A stretch of DNA of 64,000 nucleotides from Jannaschia seohaensis. GTDB taxonomy: Bacteria; Pseudomonadota; Alphaproteobacteria; Rhodobacterales; Rhodobacteraceae. The notes under the pieces are model-generated. The model was not told where the DNA came from and searched no databases. It saw nothing but the letters and a program-made list of their open reading frames with translations. The stretch is from the NCBI RefSeq assembly GCF_900116765.1, contig NZ_UETC01000005.1:124001-188000 (forward strand), written 5' to 3'. How positions within the stretch are numbered: position 1 is the stretch's first letter; each line of letters begins with the position of its first letter. Below are positions 16,554 through 24,780 of the stretch, piece after piece. A program made the position numbers and the translations under genes.

Positions 16554-17347
16554 CGCCCGATCCGGGTTTCGCCCCCGCCAAGATCAACCTGACGCTGCAT
16601 GTCACCGGGCGCCGGGCGGATGGCTACCATCTGCTCGACAGCGTCGTGGCCTTCGCGGATCTCGGGGACAGGCTGACGGCCGGTCCGGGGGACGGGCTGA
16701 CGGTTACGGGCCCCTTCGCCCAGGGCGTGCCGACCGATGACACCAATCTGATTCGCCGCGCTTTGGACATGGCGGGCGCTCCCCGCGCCGTCGTCTTGGA
16801 AAAGAACCTGCCCCATCCGGGCGGGATCGGGGGCGGATCGTCGGATGCGGCGGCGGCGTTGCGGCTGGTGGGCGCGGTTTTGCCGACCGAGGCGCTGCTG
16901 CGCCTCGGCGCCGATCTGCCGGTCTGCGTGGCCGCCCGCGCCGCCCGGATGCGCGGCATCGGAGAGCGGGTCGACCCGCTCACCTTGCCGCCACTGCCCG
17001 CGGTCCTGCTGCATCCGGGGCTGGACTGTCCGACCGGCGCCGTCTTCAGCGCGCTGGCCAGCCCTGACAATCCCGGCCAGGCCGCCGTGCCGGAGCGCAG
17101 CGACGCGCCGACATTTCTCCGCTGGCTCGCCGCGCAGCGCAACGACCTGGAGCCGCCCGCCATGTCGGCCGCTCCCGGCATCGCTGCCGCGCTCGATGCG
17201 CTCCGCGGCACGGGCGCGGCGCTGGCCCGTATGTCCGGCTCCGGCGCGACCTGTTTCGGCATCTATGACAGCCCGGAGGCCGCCCGCGCCGCCGCCGCGC
17301 GGCTCGACCGCCCCGGCTGGTGGGTCCGCGCCACGACCCTCACCTGA
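16550..17347 (+). CDS. ispE: 4-(cytidine 5'-diphospho)-2-C-methyl-D-erythritol kinase
   Basis: This 265-residue GHMP kinase carries out the fourth step of the MEP isoprenoid pathway. The N-terminus APAKINLTLHVTGRRADGYH is the IspE signature (catalytic Lys region), the ATP loop is PGGIGGGSSDAAAAL near residue 92, and the C-terminal GHMP motif is ARMSGSGATCFGIY. The kinase is slightly shorter than E. coli IspE (283). It starts with GTG overlapping the TPR stop by 4 nt. Downstream is the intergenic repeat shared with 9952. The neighbouring convergent gene encodes polyprenyl synthase, the next user of isoprenoid units, though on the other strand. Confidence 0.95.
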   Translation: MTPDPGFAPAKINLTLHVTGRRADGYHLLDSVVAFADLGDRLTAGPGDGLTVTGPFAQGVPTDDTNLIRRALDMAGAPRAVVLEKNLPHPGGIGGGSSDAAAALRLVGAVLPTEALLRLGADLPVCVAARAARMRGIGERVDPLTLPPLPAVLLHPGLDCPTGAVFSALASPDNPGQAAVPERSDAPTFLRWLAAQRNDLEPPAMSAAPGIAAALDALRGTGAALARMSGSGATCFGIYDSPEAARAAAARLDRPGWWVRATTLT

Positions 17348-17385
17348 CCGCGTTCACCCCTCGTTAAGGTTAACGCGCCGCCCCC

Positions 17386-17415
17386 CCTCATCACGGGTTC
17401 AAAAATACTCAAATC
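17386..17415. repeat. Intergenic repeat, copy 2 (ATGAGG...GAGTATTTTTG type)
   Basis: The segment from CCTCATCACGGGTTCAAAAA to TACTCAAATC is nearly identical to 9952-9980. It lies between the ends of ispE and the convergent polyprenyl synthase gene, after a GTTAAGGTTAAC stretch. Its minus strand again reads GAGTATTTTTGAACCC. The position between converging genes would suit a terminator-associated or recombination-derived element. Confidence 0.6.
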
Positions 17416-17455
17416 CCGACCGCGCCCCGGGGCCCCGACGCCGGAGTTGACGCGC

Positions 17456-18448
17456 CTATTCCGCCCGCGCGACCACGTAGTCGGCGAGGTCCGAAAGCAT
17501 GTCGCGCAGGTCCCCCGCCGGCAGCCGGGACAGCGCAGCGACCGCCCGGTCGCGCCAGGCCAGGGCCTCCTGCCGGGCCTCTTCCAGCGTGCCGTGCCGC
17601 TCCACGATTGCCCGCGCGCGGTCGAAATCGTCGGATCGGCCCCGCTCCAGTGCCTCGCGCCAGAAGGCGCGCTCCGCCTCGTCGCCGCGCGCCAGGGCAC
17701 GGATGACCGGCAGGGTCAGCTTCCCCTCGCGGAAATCGTCGCCCAGGTTCTTCCCGATCCCGTCGCCCGCGCCGCCATAATCCAGCCAGTCGTCCACGAT
17801 CTGGAAGCTCACGCCCAGCGCGTCGCCGAACTCCGACAGTGCGCGTACCTCGTCCTCGGAGGCAGCCGCCACGACGCCGCCCACCTTGGCCGCCGCCTCG
17901 AACAGCGCCGCGGTCTTGCCGCGGACGATCTGGAGATAGGTCGCTTCGGTCGTGGCCAGGTTGCGCGCCGCCGTCAGTTGCAGCACCTCGCCCTCGGCGA
18001 TGGTCGCCGCGGCGCCCGACAGGATGTCGAGCACCCGCAGCGAGCCGGTCTCGACCATCAGCTGGAAGGAACGGGCGAAGAGGTAATCGCCGACCAGCAC
18101 GCTCGACTGGTTGTCCCAGAGCAGGTTGGCGGTGGGTCGCCCGCGCCGCTGTTCGCTCTCGTCGACGACGTCGTCATGAAGCAGCGTGGCGGTATGGATG
18201 AACTCGACCGTCGCCGCCAGTTTGACGTGATCCTCGCCGGAATAGCCGAAGAGCTTGGCGCAGGCGACCGTCAGCAGGGGACGCACCCGCTTGCCGCCCG
18301 CCTCGACCAGATGGGCGGTCACCTCCGGGATGCGGGGGGCGTGCTCGCTGGCCATCCGGGTGCGGATCAGCGCGTTCACCGCGTTCATCTCGTCTGCGCA
18401 AGCCTCGGCCAGCCGCTCATGCGGCTTTCGCAACTGCGTGATCGTCAT
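17456..18448 (-). CDS. Polyprenyl (probably all-trans decaprenyl) diphosphate synthase
   Basis: This 330-residue trans-isoprenyl diphosphate synthase extends farnesyl-PP with isopentenyl-PP to make the ubiquinone side chain. The two aspartate-rich motifs are clear: LLHDDVVDES (first, DDxxD) and FQIVDDWLDYGG (second). GGKRVRPLL and KTAALFEAAAKVGG are typical of the IspB/DdsA group. Alphaproteobacteria of this order make Q10, so decaprenyl is likely, but chain length is not decided by sequence here. The gene starts at ATG 18448 and is divergent from DUF2007. UbiA at 34 kb would use its product. Confidence 0.92.
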   Translation of the reverse strand: MTITQLRKPHERLAEACADEMNAVNALIRTRMASEHAPRIPEVTAHLVEAGGKRVRPLLTVACAKLFGYSGEDHVKLAATVEFIHTATLLHDDVVDESEQRRGRPTANLLWDNQSSVLVGDYLFARSFQLMVETGSLRVLDILSGAAATIAEGEVLQLTAARNLATTEATYLQIVRGKTAALFEAAAKVGGVVAAASEDEVRALSEFGDALGVSFQIVDDWLDYGGAGDGIGKNLGDDFREGKLTLPVIRALARGDEAERAFWREALERGRSDDFDRARAIVERHGTLEEARQEALAWRDRAVAALSRLPAGDLRDMLSDLADYVVARAE

Positions 18449-18496
18449 GGAATCCCCGTCTCGACAAGGGCCACGCGGCCCCCTAGCTCTTTGCCC

Positions 18497-18712
18497 ATGC
18501 GAGAACTCCTGCGGACGAACGACCCCACGATCATCGCCTTCGCCTCGGCCTTGCTGGACGGGGAGGGTATAGACTGCTTCGTCCTGGACGCCAACACATC
18601 GATCCTCGAAGGCTCCATCGGCATTTTGCCGCGCCGCCTGATGGTGGCCGATCGGGACCTGTTCCTGGCGCGGGCGGCGCTGGTCGATAACGGGCTCTCC
18701 GTGTCGGAATGA
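18497..18712 (+). CDS. DUF2007 domain small protein
   Basis: This 71-residue protein starts MRELLRTNDPTIIAFASALL. The EGIDCFVLDANTSILEGSIGILPRRLMV block is the DUF2007 pattern (a ferredoxin-like fold with a 'G.lP..v.V...d...A..l' end). The family is often described as a putative signal-transducing or prokaryotic 'PII-like' small protein, without firm function. Its stop overlaps the methyltransferase start by 4 nt (ATGA), so the two are co-translated. It is divergent from polyprenyl synthase across 48 bp. Confidence 0.85.
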   Translation: MRELLRTNDPTIIAFASALLDGEGIDCFVLDANTSILEGSIGILPRRLMVADRDLFLARAALVDNGLSVSE

Positions 18713-19482
18713 GCCGGGACGCCTTTCTGGGTGGGCGTCTGCATCTCGAACAGCTGGACGGGGGATTCCGCGCGGGCTCGGATGCGGTGCTTCTGGCGGC
18801 GGCGGTGCCTGCCGTTCCGGGCGACCGCGTGCTCGACCTCGGCTGCGGTGTGGGCGCGGCGATGTATTGCCTGGGCGCCCGGGTGCCCGGGCTCGACCTG
18901 ACGGGGGTGGAGTGGGACGCGGCCGCGGCGGCTTTGGCCCGGCGAAACGGCGGTGCCGAGGTCGCGGAGGCCGATGTGACCGATCTACCGCCACCGCTGC
19001 GCCGCCAATGGACCCATGTGATCGCGAACCCTCCTTATTTCGCCGCGGGCGCCGGATCGCCCGCGCGCGACCCCGCGCGCGAGGCGGCGCTGCGCGAGGC
19101 GGGGACGGGGGCGCTGGCCGACTGGGTCCGGGTCGCCTGCCGTCGCGTGGCGCCCAAGGGCACTGTCACGATCATCGCCCGCGCGGACCGTCTGGGCGAG
19201 ATCTTGCCGGCCATGACATCGCTTGGCGACCTCGCCGTTCGGCCCATCGCGCCGCTGGCCGATGCGCCGGCCGGGCGGGTCGTGGTGCAGGGGCGATTGG
19301 GCGCGAAAGGCCCGCTTGAACTGCTTCCACCGCTCGTCCTGCATCGCCAACGCGGCGATGGCGCATATGCCGCCGAGGCGGAGAAGATTCTGCGGGGAAT
19401 GGAGATGCTGACAATGCGACGAAAGCCGTGCCGCGGCGCAGCTTCGAAAATGCGTGACAGCGGGGCGGGCGGCGTGATCTGA
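18709..19482 (+). CDS. tRNA1(Val) A37 N6-methyltransferase-like (TrmN6 family)
   Basis: This 257-residue SAM-dependent methyltransferase has a short N-terminal GGFRAGSDAVLLAAAVP segment, motif I LDLGCGVGAAMYCLG (about residues 42-56), and NPPYF near 105, as in N6-adenine methyltransferases of the TrmN6/YfiC type. The protein ends with a KILRGMEMLTMRR helix. TrmN6 methylates A37 of tRNA-Val in E. coli. The tRNA target here is inferred from family only. It overlaps DUF2007 by 4 nt, and YdcH follows after 32 bp. Confidence 0.82.
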   Translation: MSRDAFLGGRLHLEQLDGGFRAGSDAVLLAAAVPAVPGDRVLDLGCGVGAAMYCLGARVPGLDLTGVEWDAAAAALARRNGGAEVAEADVTDLPPPLRRQWTHVIANPPYFAAGAGSPARDPAREAALREAGTGALADWVRVACRRVAPKGTVTIIARADRLGEILPAMTSLGDLAVRPIAPLADAPAGRVVVQGRLGAKGPLELLPPLVLHRQRGDGAYAAEAEKILRGMEMLTMRRKPCRGAASKMRDSGAGGVI

Positions 19483-19514
19483 TCGGGAGGCTACCAACCA
19501 AATAGGAGACTGCC

Positions 19515-19691
19515 ATGTCGCTTGCCTCGCACCTTCAGGAACTGCGAAAGAAGCACGAGACACTCTCCCGACAGGTGGAGGAGGAACAGCGGAGCCCGAG
19601 CGTGGACTCGGTGGCGCTGACCGAGATGAAGAAGCGCAAGCTCTCGCTCAAGCAAGAGATCGAACGGCTCAGTTCGGCCCCCGCGCACTGA
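19515..19691 (+). CDS. YdcH-family (DUF465) small coiled-coil protein
   Basis: This 58-residue protein, MSLASHLQELRKKHETLS..., is followed by DSVALTEMKKRKLSLKQEIERL. It is two helices joined by a short linker, the DUF465/YdcH pattern. AGGAG lies 8 nt before the ATG, and a strong terminator follows 22 bp after the stop, so this is a well-delimited gene. The family is widespread in Proteobacteria, with no established function. Confidence 0.88.
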   Translation: MSLASHLQELRKKHETLSRQVEEEQRSPSVDSVALTEMKKRKLSLKQEIERLSSAPAH

Positions 19692-19713
19692 CGCGACCTC
19701 CGTCACAGACGGG

Positions 19714-19741
19714 AAAGGCCCGGTCCGGCGGGCCTTTTTTT
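19714..19741 (+). terminator. Rho-independent terminator after ydcH
   Basis: AAAGGCCC (19714-19721) pairs with GGGCCTTT (19730-19737), closed by an 8-nt loop and followed by a T run to 19741. This is the cleanest intrinsic terminator in the window. Confidence 0.85.
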
Positions 19742-19752
19742 GTGGCCCGGCG

Positions 19753-20706
19753 TCAGGCCTCGAGCGCGCCCGCGTCGATCATCCTCCGCCCGGCGCGGTG
19801 GTCGTCCATCCGGCGCACCTCGACCGCGAGCCAATCCAGAAACGCCCGCGTGCCCGGCCGCGTCTGCGCCCCCTCGGGGCAGAGCACGCGGAACCCCGCC
19901 CGCGGGACCAGCGCTACGTCATAGGGGGCGACCAGTTGCCCGTGGCGCAGCGCGCTCTCGGCCAGGGAGACGCGGCCCAGCACGACGCCCGCTCCCGACT
20001 GCGCTGCGTCGATGGCATGGTCCGCCTGGCTGAAGCGCGGTCCGTGCAGGTCGTCGGCCGCAACCCCGCAGGCGCGAAACCAGTCCTCCCAGCCGACCGA
20101 GTTGCGCAGGAAGGCGTGGGAATCGTCGAAGATGATCGGGGCTTCGGTCAGGGAGGCCGGGGTCGGGTAGTGGGCCGCGAGGTCGGGATGCATCATCGGC
20201 GTGACCCATTCCTCGATGGTCAGCGCCAGGTGCAGGCCCGCATCCCGCCCCTCATCGCCAGGGCCGAAGCGGATGGCGATGTCGATGTCATCGGTGGCGA
20301 AGTCGAGCATCTTCAGCGTCGCGGCAAAGCGCAGTTCGATCTCGGGGTGGCGCTGGGCGAAGTCGAAGAGACGCGGGGCGAGCCATTTGGCGGTGAAGGC
20401 CGGCCCCGCCGTGATCGTCAGGAGGCCGCTGTCGAGCGTGCGCTTGGCCGCGCGCCAGCCGGCGGCCAGGGTCTGGAACCCCTCGGATGCGGGGGCGGTC
20501 AGCGCCTGTCCCGCTTCGGTCAGCTCCACCCGACGATTGAGGCGGTGAAAGAGCGGTGCGCCGAGATGGGTCTCCAGAGACTTGATCTGAAACGAAAGCG
20601 CGGCGGGCGTGACCGAAAGCTCGGCCGCCGCGTCCTGGAATGACAGATGACGGGCAGCGGCCTCGAAGGCGCGCAGGGCGGTGAGGGGCGGAAGTCGGTC
20701 GCTCAT
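19753..20706 (-). CDS. LysR-family regulator, GcvA-like
   Basis: The 317-residue protein has an N-terminus (PPLTALRAFEAAARHLSFQDAAAELSVTPAALSFQIKSLE) typical of the GcvA/AmpR-like LysR subgroup, including the 'SFtkAAeeL.vT.aAvS.qIk.LE' helix-turn-helix. The effector domain (LLTITAGPAFTAKWLAPRL) follows. I use the ATG at 20706; a TTG three codons upstream (20715) is also possible. It is divergent from a 45-aa ORF at 20819, so that ORF is a candidate target. The inducer is unknown. Confidence 0.88.
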   Translation of the reverse strand: MSDRLPPLTALRAFEAAARHLSFQDAAAELSVTPAALSFQIKSLETHLGAPLFHRLNRRVELTEAGQALTAPASEGFQTLAAGWRAAKRTLDSGLLTITAGPAFTAKWLAPRLFDFAQRHPEIELRFAATLKMLDFATDDIDIAIRFGPGDEGRDAGLHLALTIEEWVTPMMHPDLAAHYPTPASLTEAPIIFDDSHAFLRNSVGWEDWFRACGVAADDLHGPRFSQADHAIDAAQSGAGVVLGRVSLAESALRHGQLVAPYDVALVPRAGFRVLCPEGAQTRPGTRAFLDWLAVEVRRMDDHRAGRRMIDAGALEA

Positions 20707-20818
20707 ATCGGACAAGTATATCTTAATCGATGCCTTGGAAAGTCTCGTTTGTTCAGCCCCTCCTCGAGGGCCATATTGGTGTCAGGTAAGAAATCCATGA
20801 AATAGAGGAAACCCCGCC

Positions 20819-20956
20819 ATGTTCGAGGTGCATAGCTCCACCACCTATGAAGAAGCTTTTGCCCGCGCCCGGGCGGAGCGGGCCCGCGTCTTCCGCAGCC
20901 TGTTCAGCTTCCGTCGCCCCGGTTGGGCGCTGATGTCGGGCGCCCGCACCGCCTGA
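20819..20956 (+). CDS. 45-aa basic small protein, divergent from the LysR gene
   Basis: ATG at 20819 follows AGAGGAAACCCCGCC. The 45 codons give MFEVHSSTTYEEAFARARAE then RARVFRSLFSFRRPG and end GARTA before TGA at 20956. A strong hairpin follows 40 bp later. The product is basic, with no membrane segment. The head-to-head layout with LysR (112-bp gap), good ribosome-binding site and terminator all support a real gene. I recognise no family. Confidence 0.6.
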   Translation: MFEVHSSTTYEEAFARARAERARVFRSLFSFRRPGWALMSGARTA

Positions 20957-20996
20957 TCCGGCCGGGCCGAACGCATCGCGCTGCGGTCCGACCGAA

Positions 20997-21027
20997 AAGG
21001 CCCGGTCCCCTCGCGGGGCCGGGCCTT
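20997..21027. terminator. Strong hairpin between the 45-aa ORF and phbB, likely bidirectional
   Basis: AAGGCCCGGTCCCC pairs with GGGGCCGGGCCTT around a short loop and ends in TTCTCTC. It lies downstream of the small plus-strand ORF and, in the other direction, 38 bp beyond the phbB stop. It may terminate both. Confidence 0.7.
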
Positions 21028-21065
21028 CTCTCATGTGCTCATCGAGCCTTTCGGCTCTCTTCGCT

Positions 21066-21788
21066 TTAGCTCATGTATTGGCCGCCATTGGCCGAGATGG
21101 TCGAGCCGGTGATGAAGCCGGCATCGTCCGAGGTCAGGAACGCCACGCAGCGCGCGATCTCTTCGGCCTCGCCGAGACGGCCGACCGGGATGCCGCCGAC
21201 GATAGCGTCCATCACCTTCTCGGGGATCGTGCTCATCATGTCGGTGTTGATGTAGCCTGGCGCCACCACGTTGACGGTGATGTTGGCACGCGCGCCTTCC
21301 TGGGCGAGGGCCTTGCTGAAGCCGATATCGCCGGCCTTGGTCGCGGCATAGTTAGCCTGGGCGAACTGCCCCTTCTGGCCGTTGATCGACGAGATCGTGA
21401 CGATGCGGCCGAACTTGCGCTCCCGCATGCCGCCCCAGACATTGTGCGTCATGTTGAAGACGCCGGTCAGGTTGGTGTCGATGACCTGGTGCCACTGCTC
21501 GGGCGTCATCTTGTGGAAGGGCGCGTCGCGGGTGATGCCGGCGTTGTTGACCAGGATGTCGATGGGGCCGAGATCGGCTTCGATCTGAGCGACGCCGGCC
21601 TTGCAGGCGTCGTAATCGGCGACGTCCCACTTGTAGGTCTTGATGCCGGTTTCCTCGGTGAACTGCTTGGCGCGTTCGTCATTGCCGGCATAGGTCGCGG
21701 CAACGGTTGCGCCTTGGTCCTGCAGGGCTTTGGAAATGGCGGCGCCGATGCCGCGGCTGCCGCCGGTGACGAGTGCGATGCGGGACAT
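21066..21788 (-). CDS. phbB: Acetoacetyl-CoA reductase (polyhydroxybutyrate synthesis)
   Basis: This 240-residue classical SDR reduces acetoacetyl-CoA to (R)-3-hydroxybutyryl-CoA with NADPH. It has VTGGSRGIG (residues 7-15), NNAGITRD, catalytic ISSINGQKGQFAQANYAATK (Ser, Tyr and Lys all present), and the PhaB-specific GYINTDM loop. It starts MSRIALVTGG at 21788. It lies downstream of phbA in the same direction across a 123-bp gap that contains a large stem-loop. With phbA it supplies the monomer for polyhydroxybutyrate storage. The synthase phaC is not in the window. Confidence 0.95.
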   Translation of the reverse strand: MSRIALVTGGSRGIGAAISKALQDQGATVAATYAGNDERAKQFTEETGIKTYKWDVADYDACKAGVAQIEADLGPIDILVNNAGITRDAPFHKMTPEQWHQVIDTNLTGVFNMTHNVWGGMRERKFGRIVTISSINGQKGQFAQANYAATKAGDIGFSKALAQEGARANITVNVVAPGYINTDMMSTIPEKVMDAIVGGIPVGRLGEAEEIARCVAFLTSDDAGFITGSTISANGGQYMS

Positions 21789-21855
21789 GATAGGTTTCCT
21801 CCGGTCTTGGGATGCTCTTCGGCTCTTTCGAGCCTCATGGCCTGGGGGTGGGGCG

Positions 21856-21895
21856 GGCCCTCTCGAAGAGGCTCGATCGAGCCGATGAGAGGGCC
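21856..21895 (-). promoter_or_regulatory. Large stem-loop in the phbA-phbB intergenic region
   Basis: GGCCCTCTC (21856-21864) pairs with GAGAGGGCC (21887-21895). Inside lies the perfect palindrome GGCTCGATCGAGCC (21870-21883). A second small hairpin, GGCTCTTTCGAGCC, lies at 21821-21834, and a third of the same type at 21044-21057 after phbB. On the phbA-phbB transcript these would form stable structures that could protect or partly terminate the mRNA and set the phbA:phbB ratio. Confidence 0.55.
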
Positions 21896-21911
21896 TGCCG
21901 GGGGCGATTGC

Positions 21912-23087
21912 TCAGGGACGCTCGACGCAGAGGGCGACGCCCATGCCGCCGCCGATGCACAGCGTGGCGAGGCCCTTTTTCGCATCGCGGCGCTTCATCT
22001 CGAAAAGCAGCGTGTTGAGCACGCGGCAGCCCGAGGCGCCGATCGGGTGGCCGATGGCGATGGCGCCGCCGTTCACGTTCACGATCGACGGATCCCAGCC
22101 CATGTCCTTGTTGACTGCGCAGGCCTGGGCCGCGAAGGCCTCATTGGCCTCGACGAGATCCAGGTCGTCCACGGTCCAGCCCGCCTTCTCCAGCGCCTTG
22201 CGCGAGGCGTAGATCGGGCCGACACCCATGATCGTCGGGTCGAGGCCGGCGGTGGCGTAGGACGCGATACGGGCCAGGGGCTCGATCCCGCGCTTCTCGG
22301 CGTCGTCGGCGCTCATCAGCAGCGTTGCCGCCGCGCCGTCGTTCAAACCGGACGCGTTGGCCGCGGTCACGGTGCCATCCTTGGTGAAGGCCGGGCGCAG
22401 GCCCGACATCTTGTCGATGGTGGCGCCGTGGCGGATGTATTCGTCCTTGTCGACGACCGTGTCGCCCTTGCGGCCCTTGACGGTGTAGGCGACGATCTCG
22501 TCGTCGAACTTCCCGGCTTTCTGCGCGGCCTCGGCCTTGTTCTGCGAGGCGACCGCGAACTCGTCCTGCTGCTCGCGGGTGATCTGCCACTTCTCGGCGA
22601 CGTTCTCGGCGGTCTGGCCCATGTGGTAGTTGTTGAAGGCGTCCCAGAGGCCGTCCTTGATCATGGTGTCGACCAGTTTCATGTCGCCCATCTTTTGCCC
22701 GGCGCGCATGGCCTGGGCATGGGGGGACATGGACATGCTCTCCTGGCCGCCGGCGACGACAACCGAGGCATCGCCCAGCATGATGTGCTGCGCGCCGAGC
22801 GCGACGGCGCGCAAACCGCTCCCGCAGACCTGGTTGATGCCCCAGGCGGCCGATTCCTGTGGCAGGCCGGCGTTGATATGCGCCTGGCGCGCAGGGTTTT
22901 GACCTTGGGCGGCGGTCAGAACTTGGCCGAGGATCGTCTCAGAGACCTCGGACTTGTCGACCCCGGCACGGGCGACGACCTCTTCGATGACGGCGCGTCC
23001 AAGCTCATGTGCGGGGGTGTTTGCGAAAGAGCCGAGGAAGGAGCCGACCGGCGTCCGGGCGGCGGAGGCAATCACGACATTGGTCAT
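21912..23087 (-). CDS. phbA: Acetyl-CoA acetyltransferase (beta-ketothiolase)
   Basis: This 391-residue thiolase joins two acetyl-CoA into acetoacetyl-CoA. The nucleophilic Cys is in [11 protein letters not shown] near residue 88, the His region is [17 protein letters not shown], and the acid/base Cys is in the end block [30 protein letters not shown] is the usual start, at 23087. The gene leads the phbA-phbB pair. An FNR-like box lies about 110 bp upstream of its start. Confidence 0.96.
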   Translation of the reverse strand: MTNVVIASAARTPVGSFLGSFANTPAHELGRAVIEEVVARAGVDKSEVSETILGQVLTAAQGQNPARQAHINAGLPQESAAWGINQVCGSGLRAVALGAQHIMLGDASVVVAGGQESMSMSPHAQAMRAGQKMGDMKLVDTMIKDGLWDAFNNYHMGQTAENVAEKWQITREQQDEFAVASQNKAEAAQKAGKFDDEIVAYTVKGRKGDTVVDKDEYIRHGATIDKMSGLRPAFTKDGTVTAANASGLNDGAAATLLMSADDAEKRGIEPLARIASYATAGLDPTIMGVGPIYASRKALEKAGWTVDDLDLVEANEAFAAQACAVNKDMGWDPSIVNVNGGAIAIGHPIGASGCRVLNTLLFEMKRRDAKKGLATLCIGGGMGVALCVERP

Positions 23088-23193
23088 TCGGTGCGTCCTT
23101 TCGTGGCGCCCGGAGGGCAGGGCGACGGCCCCGCCTGCGCTCTGCTCCGCGCGCGTCTGTGCGCGGTCCCTAGCGTCTGCGGGCGAAAGGCGC

Positions 23194-23207
23194 AAATGAT
23201 CTACGTC
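23194..23207 (-). promoter_or_regulatory. Candidate FNR/CRP-type box upstream of phbA
   Basis: On the minus strand the site reads TTGACGTAGATCAT, matching 8 of the 10 conserved positions of the TTGAT-N4-ATCAA FNR consensus. It lies 107-120 bp upstream of the phbA start in a 162-bp gene-free gap, so control of polyhydroxybutyrate synthesis by oxygen (FnrL in this order) is possible. One site of this quality can occur by chance. Confidence 0.35.
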
Positions 23208-23249
23208 AACTGCGGGCCCGCCCTGCGTCCCGTCGCCAATCCGCTTGGC

Positions 23250-24089
23250 TCAGCCCCTGGGGCCGCGCCGTTGCCGCCGCGGGGCTTGAGGGCGCTCCTC
23301 CAACCAGGACGGGCGCAGTTGCGGGGCGCCGAAATGGAAGCCCTGGAGGCAGTCGAACCCCGCTTCGGCGAGAAAGCGCGCCTCCGCCGCGTTCTCGACC
23401 CCGACGGCGACGGTGAACATGTCGAACTGCCGCCCGATCGTGACCAGCGCGCCCAGGATACACTGATTGTCCGGGTCGGTGGCGCAGCCCGAGACGAAGC
23501 CCGGATCGACCTTGACGATATCGAAGTAGAAGTCGCGCAGCTGGCGGAAGCAGGTCTGCCCCGCGCCGAATTCGTCCAGGGCGAAGGTCAGGCCCTTGTC
23601 CTGGTGTTCGGCCATGAAGGCGCGGACGAGGTCGGGCAGCAGCATCGCCGAGGCCTCGGAAATCTCCAGGATCAGCCGCTCTCCCACGGTCTCGTCGCGG
23701 GCGAGTCCCCGGCGAAGGGTCCGCGCCCAGCGGGCATAGCCGATGGAGCGGGCGGACATGTTGATCGACAGGCGCAGGGCCGGCCTGGCCGCGAGCGTGT
23801 CGAGCCCTTGGCGCAGGGCGGCCACGTCCAACTCCCGACCCAGCCCCATCGTCTCGACGAAGGGAAATACCTGCGCTGCAGGGAGGATGCGGCCGGTCTC
23901 GTCCAGCACGCGGACCAGACCTTCGTGGAAGGCCGGGCGCCCATCCGCCGCGCCCACGACCGGCTGGAAGGCTAGCCGCACATCGCCACGCTTCAGCGAC
24001 CTCTCGACGGTGGAGAGGATGTCGCGATCCCGCTCGGCGATCGCATGGGCCAGCGGGTCGCTGGCCCCATAGTCGTCGTCACGTGCCAT
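23250..24089 (-). CDS. EAL-domain protein (c-di-GMP phosphodiesterase-like)
   Basis: This is a 279-residue stand-alone EAL domain with no GGDEF, sensor or membrane part. The EAL signature is EGL (E56), followed by N110 (SINMS), E142 (LEISE), K193 (VKVDPGF) and E232 (GVEN). The double-Asp metal motif normally DDFG is DEFG (D172, E173), a conservative change that may reduce or alter metal binding. It may degrade c-di-GMP or only sense it. It lies between phbA and the PfpI gene on the same strand, with no overlap. Confidence 0.85.
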   Translation of the reverse strand: MARDDDYGASDPLAHAIAERDRDILSTVERSLKRGDVRLAFQPVVGAADGRPAFHEGLVRVLDETGRILPAAQVFPFVETMGLGRELDVAALRQGLDTLAARPALRLSINMSARSIGYARWARTLRRGLARDETVGERLILEISEASAMLLPDLVRAFMAEHQDKGLTFALDEFGAGQTCFRQLRDFYFDIVKVDPGFVSGCATDPDNQCILGALVTIGRQFDMFTVAVGVENAAEARFLAEAGFDCLQGFHFGAPQLRPSWLEERPQAPRRQRRGPRG

Positions 24090-24148
24090 CGGCGCTCCCG
24101 GACAGCGGGTCCGGGGGCACCCATCGCATGCGGTCCGTAAAGACCCGG

Positions 24149-24706
24149 TTAAGCGGCCTGGGCAGCGGCGTCCCCTTGCACCGCGGCGACAATGGCCGCG
24201 ACGAACGCCTCCAGATCGCCAGGATTGCGGCTGGTGATCAGCCCGCCATCGCTGACCGAGGCGCGGTCGACCACGCGGGCGCCGGCATTGCGCAGGTCGG
24301 TGTGGATGGACGGATAGGCCGTCACCTCCCGGCCCGAGACGAGCCCCGCCTCGATCAGCAGCCAGGGCGCGTGGCAGATCGCTGCGACCGGCTTGCCGCC
24401 GGCGTGGAACGCGGCGACCCGCGCGACCGCGTCGTCATCGACCCGTAGCAGGTCCGGGTTGATTTGCCCGCCCGGCAGCACCAGCGCGTCATAGGCGGCG
24501 GGGTCCACGTCGGAGAGCTTCAGGTCGGCCTCGGCCGCGCGGCCCCAGCCGTCGCCGTCCCATCCCTTGATCGCCGCGCCGTCGGGCGTGGCGACATGGA
24601 CGGTGGCGCCTGTCGCGCGCAGGCTGTCGAGAGGCACTTCCAGTTCGGACTGCTCGAAGCCATGGGTGGCGAGGATCAGGATCTTGGCGTCGGTGATGGC
24701 AGGCAT
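24149..24706 (-). CDS. DJ-1/PfpI-family protein (YhbO/PfpI type)
   Basis: The 185-residue protein has the nucleophile elbow AICHAPWLLIEAGL (Cys near residue 106) with the following His, VLPGGQINPDLLR, and an early Glu in THGFEQSELEVPL. This triad layout is that of PfpI/YhbO-type proteins, reported as proteases, glyoxalases or deglycases. A tidy AGGAGG-like ribosome-binding site precedes the ATG at 24706. It is divergent from the tag gene (75 bp), which would fit a shared damage response, but that is only inference. Confidence 0.88.
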   Translation of the reverse strand: MPAITDAKILILATHGFEQSELEVPLDSLRATGATVHVATPDGAAIKGWDGDGWGRAAEADLKLSDVDPAAYDALVLPGGQINPDLLRVDDDAVARVAAFHAGGKPVAAICHAPWLLIEAGLVSGREVTAYPSIHTDLRNAGARVVDRASVSDGGLITSRNPGDLEAFVAAIVAAVQGDAAAQAA

Positions 24707-24780
24707 GTCGGGCCTCCTGTTCATTTGCGATTTGCACGCCCAACGGGCAGGTTGGCGGCGGAGTTCCGGGGGAGGCGGGG

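Noticed and set aside
17361-17374. GTTAAGGTTAAC considered as a CtrA site
   Set aside because: CtrA sites are TTAA-N7-TTAA; the spacing here does not fit, and the position is between the ends of two genes.
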